DNA of 60,000 nt from Nematostella vectensis (lineage: Eukaryota > Cnidaria > Anthozoa > Actiniaria > Edwardsiidae), in NCBI RefSeq assembly GCF_932526225.1, contig NC_064039.1, forward strand, positions 11,490,139-11,550,138, in the 5' to 3' direction. A program made the translations under genes and the position numbers. The notes beneath the pieces are model-generated. The model was not told the origin of the DNA and searched no databases. It worked only from the letters and a program-made list of their open reading frames with translations. Shown piece after piece: positions 11,770 to 23,400 of this stretch; the stretch's first letter is position 1; the number at the start of each line of letters is the position of its first letter.

Positions 11770-13380
11770 AGCCTCTATGTCTTAGTTTGCAGATGTTTGG
11801 AGAACAGCTAGATGACGAGGGCTGGATGAAAGAACAGCTAGATCATCTGCAAAGTCCAGGTCTTATGAGACAACAGCGTCCATCTTATGCCTTTATGGTT
11901 TATCCGATGTTGTATTGCGCATGATCCAGTCAATAGAAAGACGGAAGAGCATAGGCGAGATTGCAGCCTTGTCTCACACCAGATTGCACAGGGAAACAAT
12001 CCGGTAGATTTCCGTTGCCTATGACTCTGCACTCAAAATGTTGGTAGAACAACTCTATCAAGGTCACCCATTTGGGGGAAACCCCATAGGACCTAACGAT
12101 CTTCCATAGAGTGTCGCGATGCAGACTGTCGAAAGCTTTCTTAAAGTCAATTACAGTTACATTCTAAACATTGTTCGATGATATTTCTTAGAGCAAAAAT
12201 TTGGTCTATGCAGCCTCTTCCCTTTCTGAATCCGGCCTTTTGGAGTCAATGGCCGAGTCTATTCTTAGAAGAAGGATACGACAAAATAATTTAGATGGTA
12301 TAGATAGTAGTGTTATGCCTCGCGAGTTGTCACAGGTGTTGAGGTTTCCTTTCTTGGGGAGTTTTACAATAAGACCCCTGGCCCAGTCTTCCGGTATTGT
12401 TTCTGACGCCCAGATGACAAAGAAGAAGTCGGTAAGAACATCGGCTTGTTTCTATGTTGGCGTTTAGCATTTCTGCGTTGGTACTGTCAATTCCACAGGC
12501 TTTCCCATTCTTCAGTGCTTGATGGCCGTCTTTACCTCCTCCTTACTAGGCGGGCTGGTATCAATGTCCAGGAGGACTTGGCTATGGTCTGTTGAGAACT
12601 TCGCGAAAGTGTTCCACCCACCGTGCTGTTTGTTCACGTTCGGTTGAGATGTTATTACTGTGCTTATCTTTCACAGGGAGGTTTGGGTTGCTATTCATAC
12701 CACTGAGTTGCTTTGTGATCGTATACACGGTGCTCAATTCACCTCGGCTGGCTGCAAGTTCAGCCCCCATTTGCAAGTTCTTCTACAAAGGCCCTCTTGT
12801 CTCTCCATGCACTTTTCTTGACTTCATGATCTTTGTTCTTATATGCAAGCCGTGCTTGATCTTGAAATCTAGGTGATTTGGCGTTAAGCATTCTGATTTT
12901 TAGGTCTTTGATGGTATACCCTAGTATCTTGCAGGCTTCGTCGCCACTTACCATTGATCACGATATAGTCAATCTGATTAGACGTTTTTTCCGTCAGGCG
13001 AATTCCATGTAAGTTTGTGAATATCTTTATTTGGACAGATGGTTTCTGAAATGGTGCAGTTATTTTCCATGCAAAACTCAGCAAGACGTTTTCCATTATC
13101 ATTCCTATGGAGAACACTCAACTAGATATCCTCGGGATCAGTGAGTGCCGATGGATAGGAGCCGGCAAACAGGTTACAAGCAGTGGAACAGTTATGGTTG
13201 TGGTAGTGGAATAGTTAGGGTTGTTGGCCCCACGCCCAACCCCCAACTTGGAGGACCAAGCGCTGAATTTTGTCTGGCATCTACAGGGGAACAGTCCCCC
13301 GTTGGCATAGCTCTCAAGGGTCACGGATGCACGCAAGCCTCCCCACCACGGCAAGGTATCAGCACTCAGGGAAGATGATA
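11770..13380 (-). pseudogene. LINE (non-LTR retrotransposon) relic, arm A
   Basis: Read on the minus strand, fragments of an endonuclease-reverse transcriptase are recognisable in several frames. They are the endonuclease C-terminal part (DIHKLTWNSPDGK, about 12960-13097), a linker (12582-12954), early RT motifs (RGITLLSIPSKLF near 12290-12350), FKKAFDSLHRDTLW (near 12110-12150) and a FADD catalytic box near 11850. Frameshifts and stops make it non-functional. A short endonuclease piece (LDILGISECRW, 13119-13151) lies in the opposite orientation. The arm B copy is equally decayed, so decay mostly predates the duplication. Confidence 0.8.
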
Positions 13381-16214
13381 TATAGATGCGGTAACGTTTT
13401 TTCTCTTTGAAATGACAGCACTATTTGAACGCGAGCTATTTTCGGGCAAAAGCTTCTTTTGTTTGGAACAACGAATCATGATGAAAACAGAGCTGAATAG
13501 AAAGGTGTTCACTGGGAATGGTTCTCTGCGCCAGCAAAGCTGTTTTTGCTCGGTTGACCACGTTACATTTTGCGGGCCAAAATGCGCTACACGAGAGGCG
13601 AGTTGTCGAGTTACAATGCCTCTATTGACAATCTTTAGCCGAATAGCAATTATAGCAAGAATAGCAATGGAAACGAGAAATTAAGTCCTACAGTATAGCA
13701 ATTTTGCTGAAGATTTTAAAATTATTTCGCTTTTAAATCGTCTGTTTACAACTTAGAATCTGCAACGTGACTTGCGCAACGGTAGTATATTTATCAATCG
13801 CGGCTTGTACCGTGCGATTCGCTCATCCTTTTATTAAGTGGTTAGAAAAACTTTTTTACAAAAGCATTGTTATATTACAGGTTTACTTTCAAAGGAGGAA
13901 TTCTGCAGGGGTAGCTTATAGGCTAAAATGTAGATATTTTAGCTGCCACGTGTGAGATTGCGAGACTGAGATCGCGTAACAGCGCGCATAATTGTAATTC
14001 AACATATACCGGTGTTTATTGTCATTCTGCGGTATGTGCAACCCTTTTGAATATTCCTAGTAGATTTTAAGCTATGAATTGTTGTAATTTGAAATAATTC
14101 AAGCAGGATAGAGTAAAAAATATTCCTCTCTATTCGCATTGTTATTCAAAGCGCTACCGGGAGCTGTTGTCAGTTCGGAGGATGAATGACAACTGAAGGT
14201 GACAAACGCCTGGCACAGGCCATTTTATAGCGCAGTTTTGTGTTTAAGAAGGTCATTATTTAACGTGGGGAGAGGGTGGGGAGATGTTTTTTTTTTTCTT
14301 TTGGGGGGGGGGGGTTGCGATTTCTTGAACGTCGATTTGTGGGAGGACCTTAAATTATGATACAGGGCCTTAATTTTTAAATTAAAGCAGCCCCCCTTTC
14401 CCTTAGGCACCGCCTAAAGCGGGGCCCAAAACTTACTGTTATTATCTATCTACAGTACAACAATTGTTGGTTAGATATCCAAGAGAAACTACGGAAACTA
14501 CCACAAGGGTGCTTATTTCAAAATTATTATTTCGAATGTGGGTCGAAAACGGCAAAGAGATTTCTCAACGGGAAAAAGTTAAATAATAGATCGAGCGAAA
14601 TAAATTTCGATACATAGCTGTCAAACACTACTATCTAAGCCATGAGCTCGATAAACCTTATTAAGATGTGAAAAAAGTTACTAAGAGCTTTACAGGGCCG
14701 TAGTAGGGGGTGGGGCACTGGGGCATGTGGTACGGGGGCATGGGCTACGGCAGTGAAGGGAAAAGATTTCAACCGGAAGTCTGTTATCAATAACACTAGC
14801 AAATTCGTTGAATGAACGTTTTAATAATTTCGAATAATTTAATGTGTCATTAATTTTCTTTTATATTCACACGATACAGGATTTGTTATTTAGTATGCCG
14901 AAAGGAGCAAAAAATGGCAAAATAAAAAAAGGTAAGGTTGTGTTAGCTCACATTTTGTTTATATTTTGCCTAGAGGTTCCTTGGATTATCTGCCAAAAAA
15001 TACTAAAGCTCATTTTGTTTTATATTCAATAAGGAACATCTATGCAAAAACTCAAGCGAATATAAGCTTACACAAACTTACAATTTAAACTTTGCTACTT
15101 TTTGCTCCTGTCTAGTATGCCAAGTTTAAATCTGATTTGACCCAAAATAGAATAGGAAATACAGGGAACTGAACGGGCAAATTCATATTCAAATTCATAT
15201 GAATTGTTTTGGCAAACCCTACGGCGAACAGAACAAACGAAAGCTTTCTGCCGATAAAACATTTGTATTTACCTTCAATCACACTTATTCCATATTCATT
15301 AACATATACTACTTCATCAACAAGTCCCTCTAAAGTTGATTCATCGTTTCCGCCATTCAGCGTTGAGTGCAACACTTCCAATACTCAGTTCTGTACGAAA
15401 TGCCAGGGTTTCTGGAATGCTTTCTCCTTTTACAAGTTTATCATCCTTAGGGCTTGCAGCTCAACTTAGAACGCTGGACTTACATTCGTGTATCAGCTCA
15501 GAATATTTCCTTTTTTGGAAACACAAATATGGCGGCCTAAATGGATTATGACGTCATCATTCAAGCCCCTCGCCTTTTACCGCCGGGAAGGTATATTGTT
15601 TGCTTTAAAAGCTTTTTCCCGTCGATTTTTGCAATTTTAGAGCAACCAGTGTGTTAGGTCATCTTTCCAAGATATCTCGGGCAAGGCTTCGAAGCGATGG
15701 AGTAAAAATATGGAAGATGGTCAGTATTTATTCGAAGGGAATTGGAGCTCTGCAGCGCCATGTAGAAATTTGCCAAGATCTCTCTACAAAATTTTTTCTG
15801 GGCTTAGAAAAAAATATTCTGAGAATAAGGGGTTATGTAGCTTTCGAAATCGGTAAGTCTCTATATGAGACGCGACGCCAGTTGCTGGGACGTTTGGTTT
15901 TTTTAAACAATATCGTGTTGAGCTCTGCACATCACAGACATAAGTATAGGCAACAAGGGCCCTCTCTACACTATCAAGTGGACTGCTTCGTTTGATAGCT
16001 AGCCTAGCCGTATTTATTGCTATCATTTTGTTTGGTTTTTCTGGCTGATTTTAAAACCAGAAATCTTATACAGCGCTGCCAAAGTTATTATTAAATAGCT
16101 AAATTGAATAAAAATAAAATAAATTGTGATTTTTCAATCGTGATGACCATCATCCTCGCTGTCATCTATTGACTATAGCGAATCGGACTTTCACACCGAA
16201 CATAGCCATTCTAA
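13381..16214. other. Non-coding block shared by both arms
   Basis: It matches the reverse complement of about 30930-33700 with high identity. It includes a G run at 14303-14312 and several AT-rich stretches. Apart from the coding-like relic at about 15270-15475, no gene is supported. Confidence 0.6.
15270..15475 (-). pseudogene. Coding-like relic of an unrecognised repeated family, arm A
   Basis: The minus strand reads KLVKGESIPETLAF and then, after a frame change, VLEVLHSTLNGGNDESTLEG followed by a possible splice donor. The same protein-like segment occurs in arm B (31665-31870, plus strand) and, more diverged but in one open frame, in copy B's intron 1 (46400-46565, KELVKGESIQETLALIENYE...FSTLNG). 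Conservation of amino-acid pattern across diverged copies suggests a coding segment of a multi-copy gene or element. I cannot name it. Confidence 0.4.
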
Positions 16215-16359
16215 ATATAAATTCTACTTCGCCATTGGTCAATAGTCGCTGCGAAGTCACTAGTGAGATAGAGCGCGCGAAAGCAAGCAGGCAGTTTTTG
16301 CGTACGGATTCGAGCAGGCCGGTCAACGACTCGTTGACCACATCCGAAAAGCATAAACA

Positions 16360-16881
16360 ATGGCAAAAGACGAGGAATTCAACGACGAAATACTACAAGC
16401 AGACCCAGAGCGAGATAAAAATAGGCTTCTTTGCCAGTTATTGACAACTATGAACGCCAATATGTGCGAAATGAGCGAATCGCTCAAAGCTCTCAAACGT
16501 GGCGCTAATGGCGACCATGAGGCAGACCCTGCCAAAAAAGCCGCAAAGACGGCAAATACTGCTTCGAATGCGAAGCCAGAGGGGGTTTCTGACACTGCAA
16601 AAGATCTCCTAGACTTCAACAATAATGAGAGCAAGGGTGAAGAGCCTAAAGAACAGCATTCCATTCACGAATCGCTGTTAGATGACCTTGCTAAATCGCT
16701 CGACACGAAGAAGCGAACGGCAGAGGCGGTGAATCAAAAATTGGCTGACGTGGCCAACAAAAGCTGGGTTAAGAAGCTAAGCGAAGAACAGTTAAGGGAC
16801 ACAGCAGACAAATACCTGCGTCCTAATAACTGTAGCCATGTTGTGGTCCCGAAGAAATCGAAGAAATCTGGTGAAAATTAA
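16360..16881 (+). pseudogene. DIRS gag-like ORF (ORF1), arm A
   Basis: A 173-residue frame begins MAKDEEFNDE and is rich in Lys, Asp and Glu. It is followed within 70 bases by the second ORF. It has no recognisable zinc knuckle. The position matches the first ORF of DIRS-type elements, whose product is thought to package element RNA; the assignment rests on position and on the arm B copy (30774-30400), which has a frame break after a deletion of several bases. The end differs from arm B because of local changes near 16845. Confidence 0.65.
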
Positions 16882-16949
16882 CACGACAAGTGAAAACAAA
16901 GGATGTCTAATTTTCCCGCCTTCAAACCAACATAACCAAGGCTGGCCAT

Positions 16950-17828
16950 ATGGCAGTGAAAACTGCGGACTCCTTGCTTAAATTGTCAGCCAAAGCTAGC
17001 AAAGAGTTTCTAGCAGAGTTGGGAAACCTTTTAACTCTTTTTACGGATGCTCTGACAATTTTAGGGCATGCCAGTTTTGAGCTGTCTCAGCTTCGACGAG
17101 ATGACATAAAGCCTCACCTTAACAAGGAATATGGCGACCTGTGTGCCGCAAGTGTACCGGTGACAGAGTGGTTGTTTGGGGATGATTTACTAACCAAACT
17201 AACTCACATTCGAGCTGCTAACAAAATTGGAAATACTGCCAGTGTTTCTACATTCAACAGACCCAACAGCAGGTTTAACAACAGACTTAATAACAGGACT
17301 TTGTTTAGCCCGAGCACCGCCGGCTCAGGGTCGGCAGAACTGGCAGAACAACAAAGGCAAGTCGCCATTCATCCCACGCGCGAAACAGCGCACGGATCAA
17401 CAACAAAGGAAGTAGATTCCGTAGATGTTGTTTTACAGTCGGCTAAGGTGAGCGAATTTGAGTCCCTTGTACCGTCACTTGTAGAGGTATACAGGCTTAA
17501 ACATTTTCTAGCGGGCCAACTTCCATTTTATATTAATGTGTGGAAAACACTTACCTCTGACTCAGAAATTTTGGAAACTGTGGCGGGACAGCACATCGAT
17601 TTTACCACAATTCCTGAACAAACTAATCCTCCTTTTCAGCCAACATGGCATGACAGTGGGGCAGAGTTAATAGACACAGAGGTGCACAACCTTGTTGCAT
17701 CAGGTGTCATAGTAGAGATTAGTCACGAACACGGCGAATTTATCTCCCCTATCTTTTTGCGACCCAAATTAGATGGTTCGCAACGCATGATACTCAATCT
17801 AAAACAATTAAACAAATTTGTCATATGA
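16950..17828 (+). pseudogene. DIRS ORF2, gag-linked region and RT N-terminus, arm A
   Basis: A 292-residue frame. It ends with the RT entry motifs VASGVIVEISHEHGEFISPIF and ILNLKQLNKFV, then stops at the deletion junction near 17822. The RT palm with the YIDD box, present in arm B, is missing here. The reading resumes at 17838 (SHMSLSPEAIEDLNWW), which is the RNase H side. Confidence 0.8.
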
Positions 17829-17837
17829 AAAAAATCA

Positions 17838-18919
17838 GCCATATGAGCTTATCACCAGAGGCAATAGAAGACCTTAATTGGTGGATATGTTCAGTTGAGA
17901 ACGAATGTAAACCAGTCCGCCATGGGGAGATACAACTAACTATGGCTACTGATGCTTCAAAAAAGGGGTGGGGGTGCACAGTGCAGGATACTCCCTCGGG
18001 GGGGTAACTGGACCCCATCTGAAGCAGAATACCACATAAACTACCTTGAGATCAAGGCAGTCTTTTTGGCTTTACAAGCATTCTCACATATTGTCTCTTG
18101 CAAATGTGTAAACATTTTTGTTGATAATACAACTGCTGTAGCATGTTTCAACCAAATGGGAACCTGCCATTCTAGAGAGATAAATGCACTTGTGATACAA
18201 ATTTGGACTTGGTGCATTGAACATGATACCTGGATAACTGTCGCTCATATTCCTGGGAAAGAAAATATCACTGCAGATAGCGAGTCTATAAAGCAAAGAA
18301 GGGAAACAGAGTGGGCTTTAGACACTGACATATATACAGCCACAGTGGCTAAATTTCAGATAAAGCCTGACATTGATCTATTTGCATCAAGGCTTAATTT
18401 TAAATGCAGAGTCTATATCTCATATCAACCTGACCCAGGGGCATATGCTGTTAATGCATTTCATACCTCCTGGAAAAACCTGTGTTTTTATGCATTTCCC
18501 CCATTCGGCATTATTCAGAAAGTTCTGAGTAAAATTTCTGAGGACCAGGCAACTGGTATCCTTGTTGCCCCTCATTGGCCGACCCAACCATGGTGGCCAT
18601 TTCTTGCAAGTTTACTTATAGAACCACCTCTTATTTTACCCAGAAAGAAGAACACCCTGTACTTACCATCCAGTCCAGAGCTGAGACATCCACTCCACAA
18701 GACCCTACAGTTGTTGGCTTGCCCCTTGTCAGGAAACTGCACACAAGTCAAGGCCTTTCAGCATCAGCTTCCGAAGTTATCCTTGAGGGATGGAGGTCAG
18801 GAACACAGAAACAGTATCACTCGTATCTCAAACGGTGGAATGGTTACTGTAGTCAACGGAAGATTAATCCACTTTCGGCATCTGTGATTGATGGACTGAA
18901 CTTCCAGGGTGTCTTGTAA
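17838..18919 (+). pseudogene. DIRS RNase H region and truncated tyrosine recombinase, arm A
   Basis: The RNase H motifs are visible: TDASKKGWG (first Asp), NYLEIKAV (Glu) and FVDNTTAVA (Asp). An extra base in a G run at about 17999-18005 breaks the frame between them. A segment with APHWPTQPWWPFL follows, typical of DIRS pol. An overlapping frame (18575-18919) holds the N-terminus of the tyrosine recombinase (QKQYHSYLKRW) and ends at a deletion that removes the whole catalytic domain. Confidence 0.8.
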
Positions 18920-18943
18920 TTGATTGTAATTCTACGAGCTATT

Positions 18944-19102
18944 GGGCAGGAGCGGAGAAGTCACGTGCCCTCCCTTTTTTATTTATACAAATATTGTACC
19001 CTACCCCTATCCATAATAATCATAGATGGCCATTCGCAACTTTAAATACTGCCTGCTTGCTTTCGCGCGCGCTATCTCACACGTGACTTCTCCGCTCCTG
19101 CC
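18944..19102. repeat. 159-bp palindromic-ended module beside the DIRS 3' end, arm A
   Basis: The ends are inverted copies of ggcaggagcggagaagtcac followed by gtg. The inner right half contains gcgcgcgaaagcaagcaggc on the minus strand, also present in the DIRS 5' terminal repeat. It may be the internal complementary region of the DIRS element or an independent MITE. Confidence 0.6.
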
Positions 19103-19194
19103 TCCTCCTGGCTGTTTTCTCTTTCTATGGCGGGGCTGAAAAATATGGGGTTATCTGCCGCCAAACGCTCCTTTTTTATTGTCCATTCCAGAGA

Positions 19195-20213
19195 CTACCT
19201 CTCTTCCTCTACTTTCTTGTAGTTTTTGTCTAGCTCCTCAAACTAAAGTAATAAAATAAGAACAGTAACTATTTCCTAAACCACAATTACTAGTTCTAAT
19301 CGAAGAGCGTAGCAGAGATAGAATAAAACCCCCCTTTCCCAAATTGGCAAGCTGAGACAATAATCACTTTCGAAAACCAGCCAAAAAGCTGACTCTTGTG
19401 CTTTCTCTTTTTTTTTCAATTTTCCTAGTCGGGAGACCGGTTTTATACTGCTACTAGCCCCCTGCGCAGCTGTCCTTTGTGTCGGGCACGCGTGAGCCTT
19501 ACGCGAAGGACTACACTACTGCCATAGCAGCTGGGAAACTACAATTCTTACAAACCTTTACTAACGCTGCTTTTCGGAGCGTTCTGCATTCTTTTTGCAT
19601 AAGTTTGAGGTGGCTATCAGCCGCTGTAAAATTATGCTCCGCCATCTCGCTCTCATTTCCAATAAACCGACACCCGGCAATGGGACATTCAATTGCTCTT
19701 AACGGGCAAACCTTTATATGTCTGCTCACATCTATTCTGTAAAATATGATAAATAAGATAACATCAAGTAATTATATTAATCTTCCACAAATATAAACTG
19801 TAAAATAAAAGCATCTACGATTCCTTTAATTTTTAATGCACAATCTCTGTTTCTACCTTTAGCAGTAGATAATTACCAACATAAACAGTTGAAAAAAAAG
19901 ATAAAGGTAGCATTTGCCGAAAATTCTGAAGACATGATTTAAATAATTTTATTGATATATTGATATATCAGGTAAAATATGGCCACGTAGTCTCCCAAGG
20001 GAAAAAAGGATAGAGCACGCGTTCAAAGTTGAGGAGTTCTACTATTAGGTTTTACAGTACTTAGTGACTCACAATTTCACTTTGTGGCTGGCCTTGGATC
20101 CAGGGGGTAGAAAAGGGCATTCCACCATCCTTCCACAGCATATTGCCTTGTGGTCGTTTAGACTTTCCACAATCTCCTGGCAGTCGTAGCATGACTCCTC
20201 AACAGGGCTTCCC
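19195..20213 (-). pseudogene. TRAF-type zinc-finger gene, 5'-truncated copy (arm A)
   Basis: Exons 2-4 of the gene at 25026-26391 are present in inverted orientation: 20073-20213, 19556-19736 and 19195-19242, with the same splice sites and exon lengths. Exon 1, with the start codon, lies outside the duplicated segment, whose edge is at 20472. The copy therefore has no start or promoter of its own. The reading frame is otherwise open and keeps the Cys/His pattern. Confidence 0.8.
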
Positions 20214-20472
20214 CTTTAAAAATAAAACAAGGATACAGGTATAATGTTTATGTGCGTCATTGTTGCCCGCACAACCGACAACCGCCGTACACTCTTTACC
20301 TTTAAATCTATTTTCAGTTTTGGCAAAGCCTTAAAAAACACAAAGTGTATATATGGGTGAAGCATAATACCAATTAAGTATTATAGACACAATAAATTCT
20401 GCATCTTAGAACGATTCACTCTGATAAGAAAAGATTTTCCTAGTTTCTGAGCCTCGGAATTTTCTAAGCGTG

Positions 20473-23400
20473 GCACTGAACGACATAACAATGTTTTCAA
20501 ATCATCTGTAGATTAACATGATTAAGAAAATTATAGTTTTTATCCTCATCATATATATAAAACTACGTACATAAAAATGAATGAGTAAGCATTTGATTTT
20601 TTCCCCTCTTAATGCAAATAAGATCGCCAAATTCTTTTGCAGTCCAGTGACTGCAGGCCTATAGGCTGCGTACGCCCCATATCTCACAGCCAAAAGCACC
20701 ATTCAGAATTTCGATGTTTTCAAACAAGTCTCATTTAGTTTTCTGGCGAGGTGTTGCCAGGGTAGCACTTTGAGGACTTTCTTTTGGCGTCTTTCACGAG
20801 TACAGAACCGGGGTTCGAGCTCGGGCCGCAGTGTCGAGGGGCCAGTGTGATAGCCACCAGCCCACCTGTGCTTCACGATGGTTTGAGTAGTGTCCGTGCG
20901 AAACAAAGCCACATTTATTCCGATGACTGCAATCTGTACTCATTGCTTAAAGGATGTCCATCTGACACTCCTTTGTATTGTTTTGCGTTAAAAATGCATG
21001 GTCTATTTGCAAGATAAATAACCATTCACAATTGAATAATGATACTTTGACGACAATTTTTTATTGAAAGGACTTCAGTTTATACTTGCTTGAATTAGCC
21101 GATGGAAATGGATGCTTTGTGTCACTCGGTATTGAGCGGGGGTGTAAAATGACGGCGTGACTGGCCTTCTTAAAGGTCGTTACTTCGATTCGTTTATGTC
21201 TTTCCGTTCATTAATACCGCGGAAACAGCAGTTAAACAGGTTTATTCACCGGCGAAATGGGAGATGAAACGCGCGCATCGAGTCCTACCACCAAATACCC
21301 CGATCAAATTGCTCTCAAAGACAACTGTGCTCTTTCAAAACAAAACAAATCAGTTTGGTTGCCAATAAGTCCTTTCAGTTACATGTTTCTTTAGAAATTG
21401 AGGTGTGAAGTCCATTTATCCGCACATCCGACCTTAGACTCTGGGCATATATTAAGAAACTTGAAGTCTGGGCTAACGTTTCATAACAACAGCAACAAAT
21501 AACACGATATAAAAAAAATCAACATGCAAAAAATATTACAGCTTGCTCAAGTAGTATGTGGACCGCGTAGAGAATTCTACGATTGGCTACTAACTTTAAA
21601 TGTTCTCCACACCCCCTACTGCGGGATGTGTGGAATTCACATGGAGCTTAAAGAAAGAGCAACACATACCGATGGTTATCAGTGGTAAGTAATGATAATT
21701 TGGTAAGTAATGATAATTTTGCATGATATATCTTCTTTAAGGACGTACTAGGAGAAATCTCATAACTTCTATTTGTTCTCTTAGGAAATGTCCGCGTTGC
21801 CTTATTCGTAGGAGTCTAAGAACCAACAGCTTTTTCGAATTGTTTCCAAAGACGCCCCATTCGAAGCTCGTTGTTCTCATGTATTTCTGGTCGGTGGAAG
21901 TTTTACAAGTGCAGGCAAGCACAATGTTAGGTATGACACCTCAAATGGTTGGGAAAGTCTGCAGGGCGTTAAGACTATTGTGCTCGCGGGATATCGTCGA
22001 TCGCCCAGTCTATCCGTTCGGCGGCCCGAACCATGTTTGCAAGTGCGACGAAACCATTATTTCGTTCAAGCGAAAGGTGGGTGAAAAAACTATCAAGCTA
22101 CAAAAAAGCTACAAAAAGGTATGGTTGGAATAATATGTCTCGTTATTTTTACTTGGCCACACAAGGTGCATATAAATGACATTCAATGGATTTCATTCTA
22201 AGGTGATTCGACATGACGGAAAACATGACGTGAGGCTTCAAATAAGCCCATTTCACATCGAATAAGGCGGAAAATTTTTCTGAGTACTTAGTAACTTATA
22301 GCAAACAAAATATCAAGTACGACTTTTTTTTTAATTGATGCGATCTTTTGTAAAGTGTCATTGGAATTTGAGCTTTTCTTCCCTGATACACAGGGCAATG
22401 ATGATCAAGGAAAAATTATCTTAAAAAGCCCAAATCTGGTTATGTGCACCTCGGCCTCACGTTATTTGTGTTTTGAAAATCAGTCCGTAATATAAGGAAC
22501 CTATAGCCATTGTAAGAAATTGTGTCTTCTCTCTCTATCTGGAATTGCGCGTTTTCCAGGTTTTTCCGTCATGTCAGGTTATTCACATGTAATAGTAAAA
22601 CTAACTATAGAACAATTTGCTTTATTATGTATATAGTATGGCAGAGGAAGGATATCCCGACAAAGATGGGTGTTTGGTCTGGTGACTACGGCCTTCCAGC
22701 CTTGCCAAAGGTTATTACACTGTTGTAAACAAGCGAACGAAAGAAGTCTTGGCGCCGATTATTCAGAAAGTCCTTCAGCCAGGAAGTGTCCTCCATTCGG
22801 ATGACTGGGGGGCATACAGGAATATTACTGCTTATGCTCCCAACGTTTCCAGTCACCGGGTGGTGGTCCATAAAGACTATTTCGTCGACCTGGTGACTGG
22901 AGTCAACACTCAAGAGATAGAGTCTACGTGGGCAAGAGTGAAAAGAATGGTAAAAAGCAAAAAAGGGATCCCTACAGCTGATCTGCAAAGCCACCTAGAC
23001 GGAGTGATGTGGAGACAATGGCGAGGAGAAAAATGCCCCTTCGACAACATGGTACTTTTGATTAGTCGGTACTACCGGAATACCACAATTTAAAGCCGAT
23101 CCCAATATTGAAATACTCCGCCTATAATAACACATTGGGTAAGGCATAGGTTTCAGATAACTACGATCTCTTTTGAATCAATGGCCCTTTGTCAGTATTA
23201 TATAGTATTCTGATCACGGATTTTTCATTTTGTTTGTAAATTACTAAGTTATTTGGTCTAAAATTCACCGGAAGTGTATTGTAAAAGGTGAACCCTTTAT
23301 GGGTCGACACCTATCATTTTTTTTCTTTTTCGCTTCGTACTGACCTAGTATTGTCATTTTCCTTATTCGATATTTTTAGCCTAAACTTAAATTTTCAGAA

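Larger units (their letters stand above)
16215..19105 (+). mobile_element. DIRS-type retrotransposon, internally deleted copy (arm A)
   Basis: Gag-like ORF, RT N-terminal part, RNase H region and the start of a tyrosine recombinase follow in order on the plus strand. Compared with arm B it has lost about 0.65 kb of RT (junction near 17822-17838, with a catatgaaaa filler) and about 0.94 kb of recombinase (junction near 18912). The 5' terminal repeat (from about 16217, attctacttcgccattgg) recurs in inverted form at the 3' side of the arm B copy, as expected for DIRS inverted terminal repeats. It cannot move on its own. Confidence 0.85.
1343..20472 (+). repeat. Arm A of the giant inverted duplication
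   Basis: Arm A matches the reverse complement of about 25147-49490. The same loci occur in mirror order: leader exon, decarboxylase gene, LINE relic, non-coding block, DIRS element and zinc-finger exons. The inner breakpoint is sharp: homology runs up to the word aagcgtg ending at 20472 and resumes in inverted form at 25147. The outer limit is set by the conserved leader exon. The arms differ by several insertions and deletions described separately. Confidence 0.92.

Noticed and set aside
13145-13378. Plus-strand 77-residue frame duplicated at 33938-33705
   Set aside because: It is mainly antisense to the LINE 5' segment, apart from the inverted endonuclease piece reported separately.
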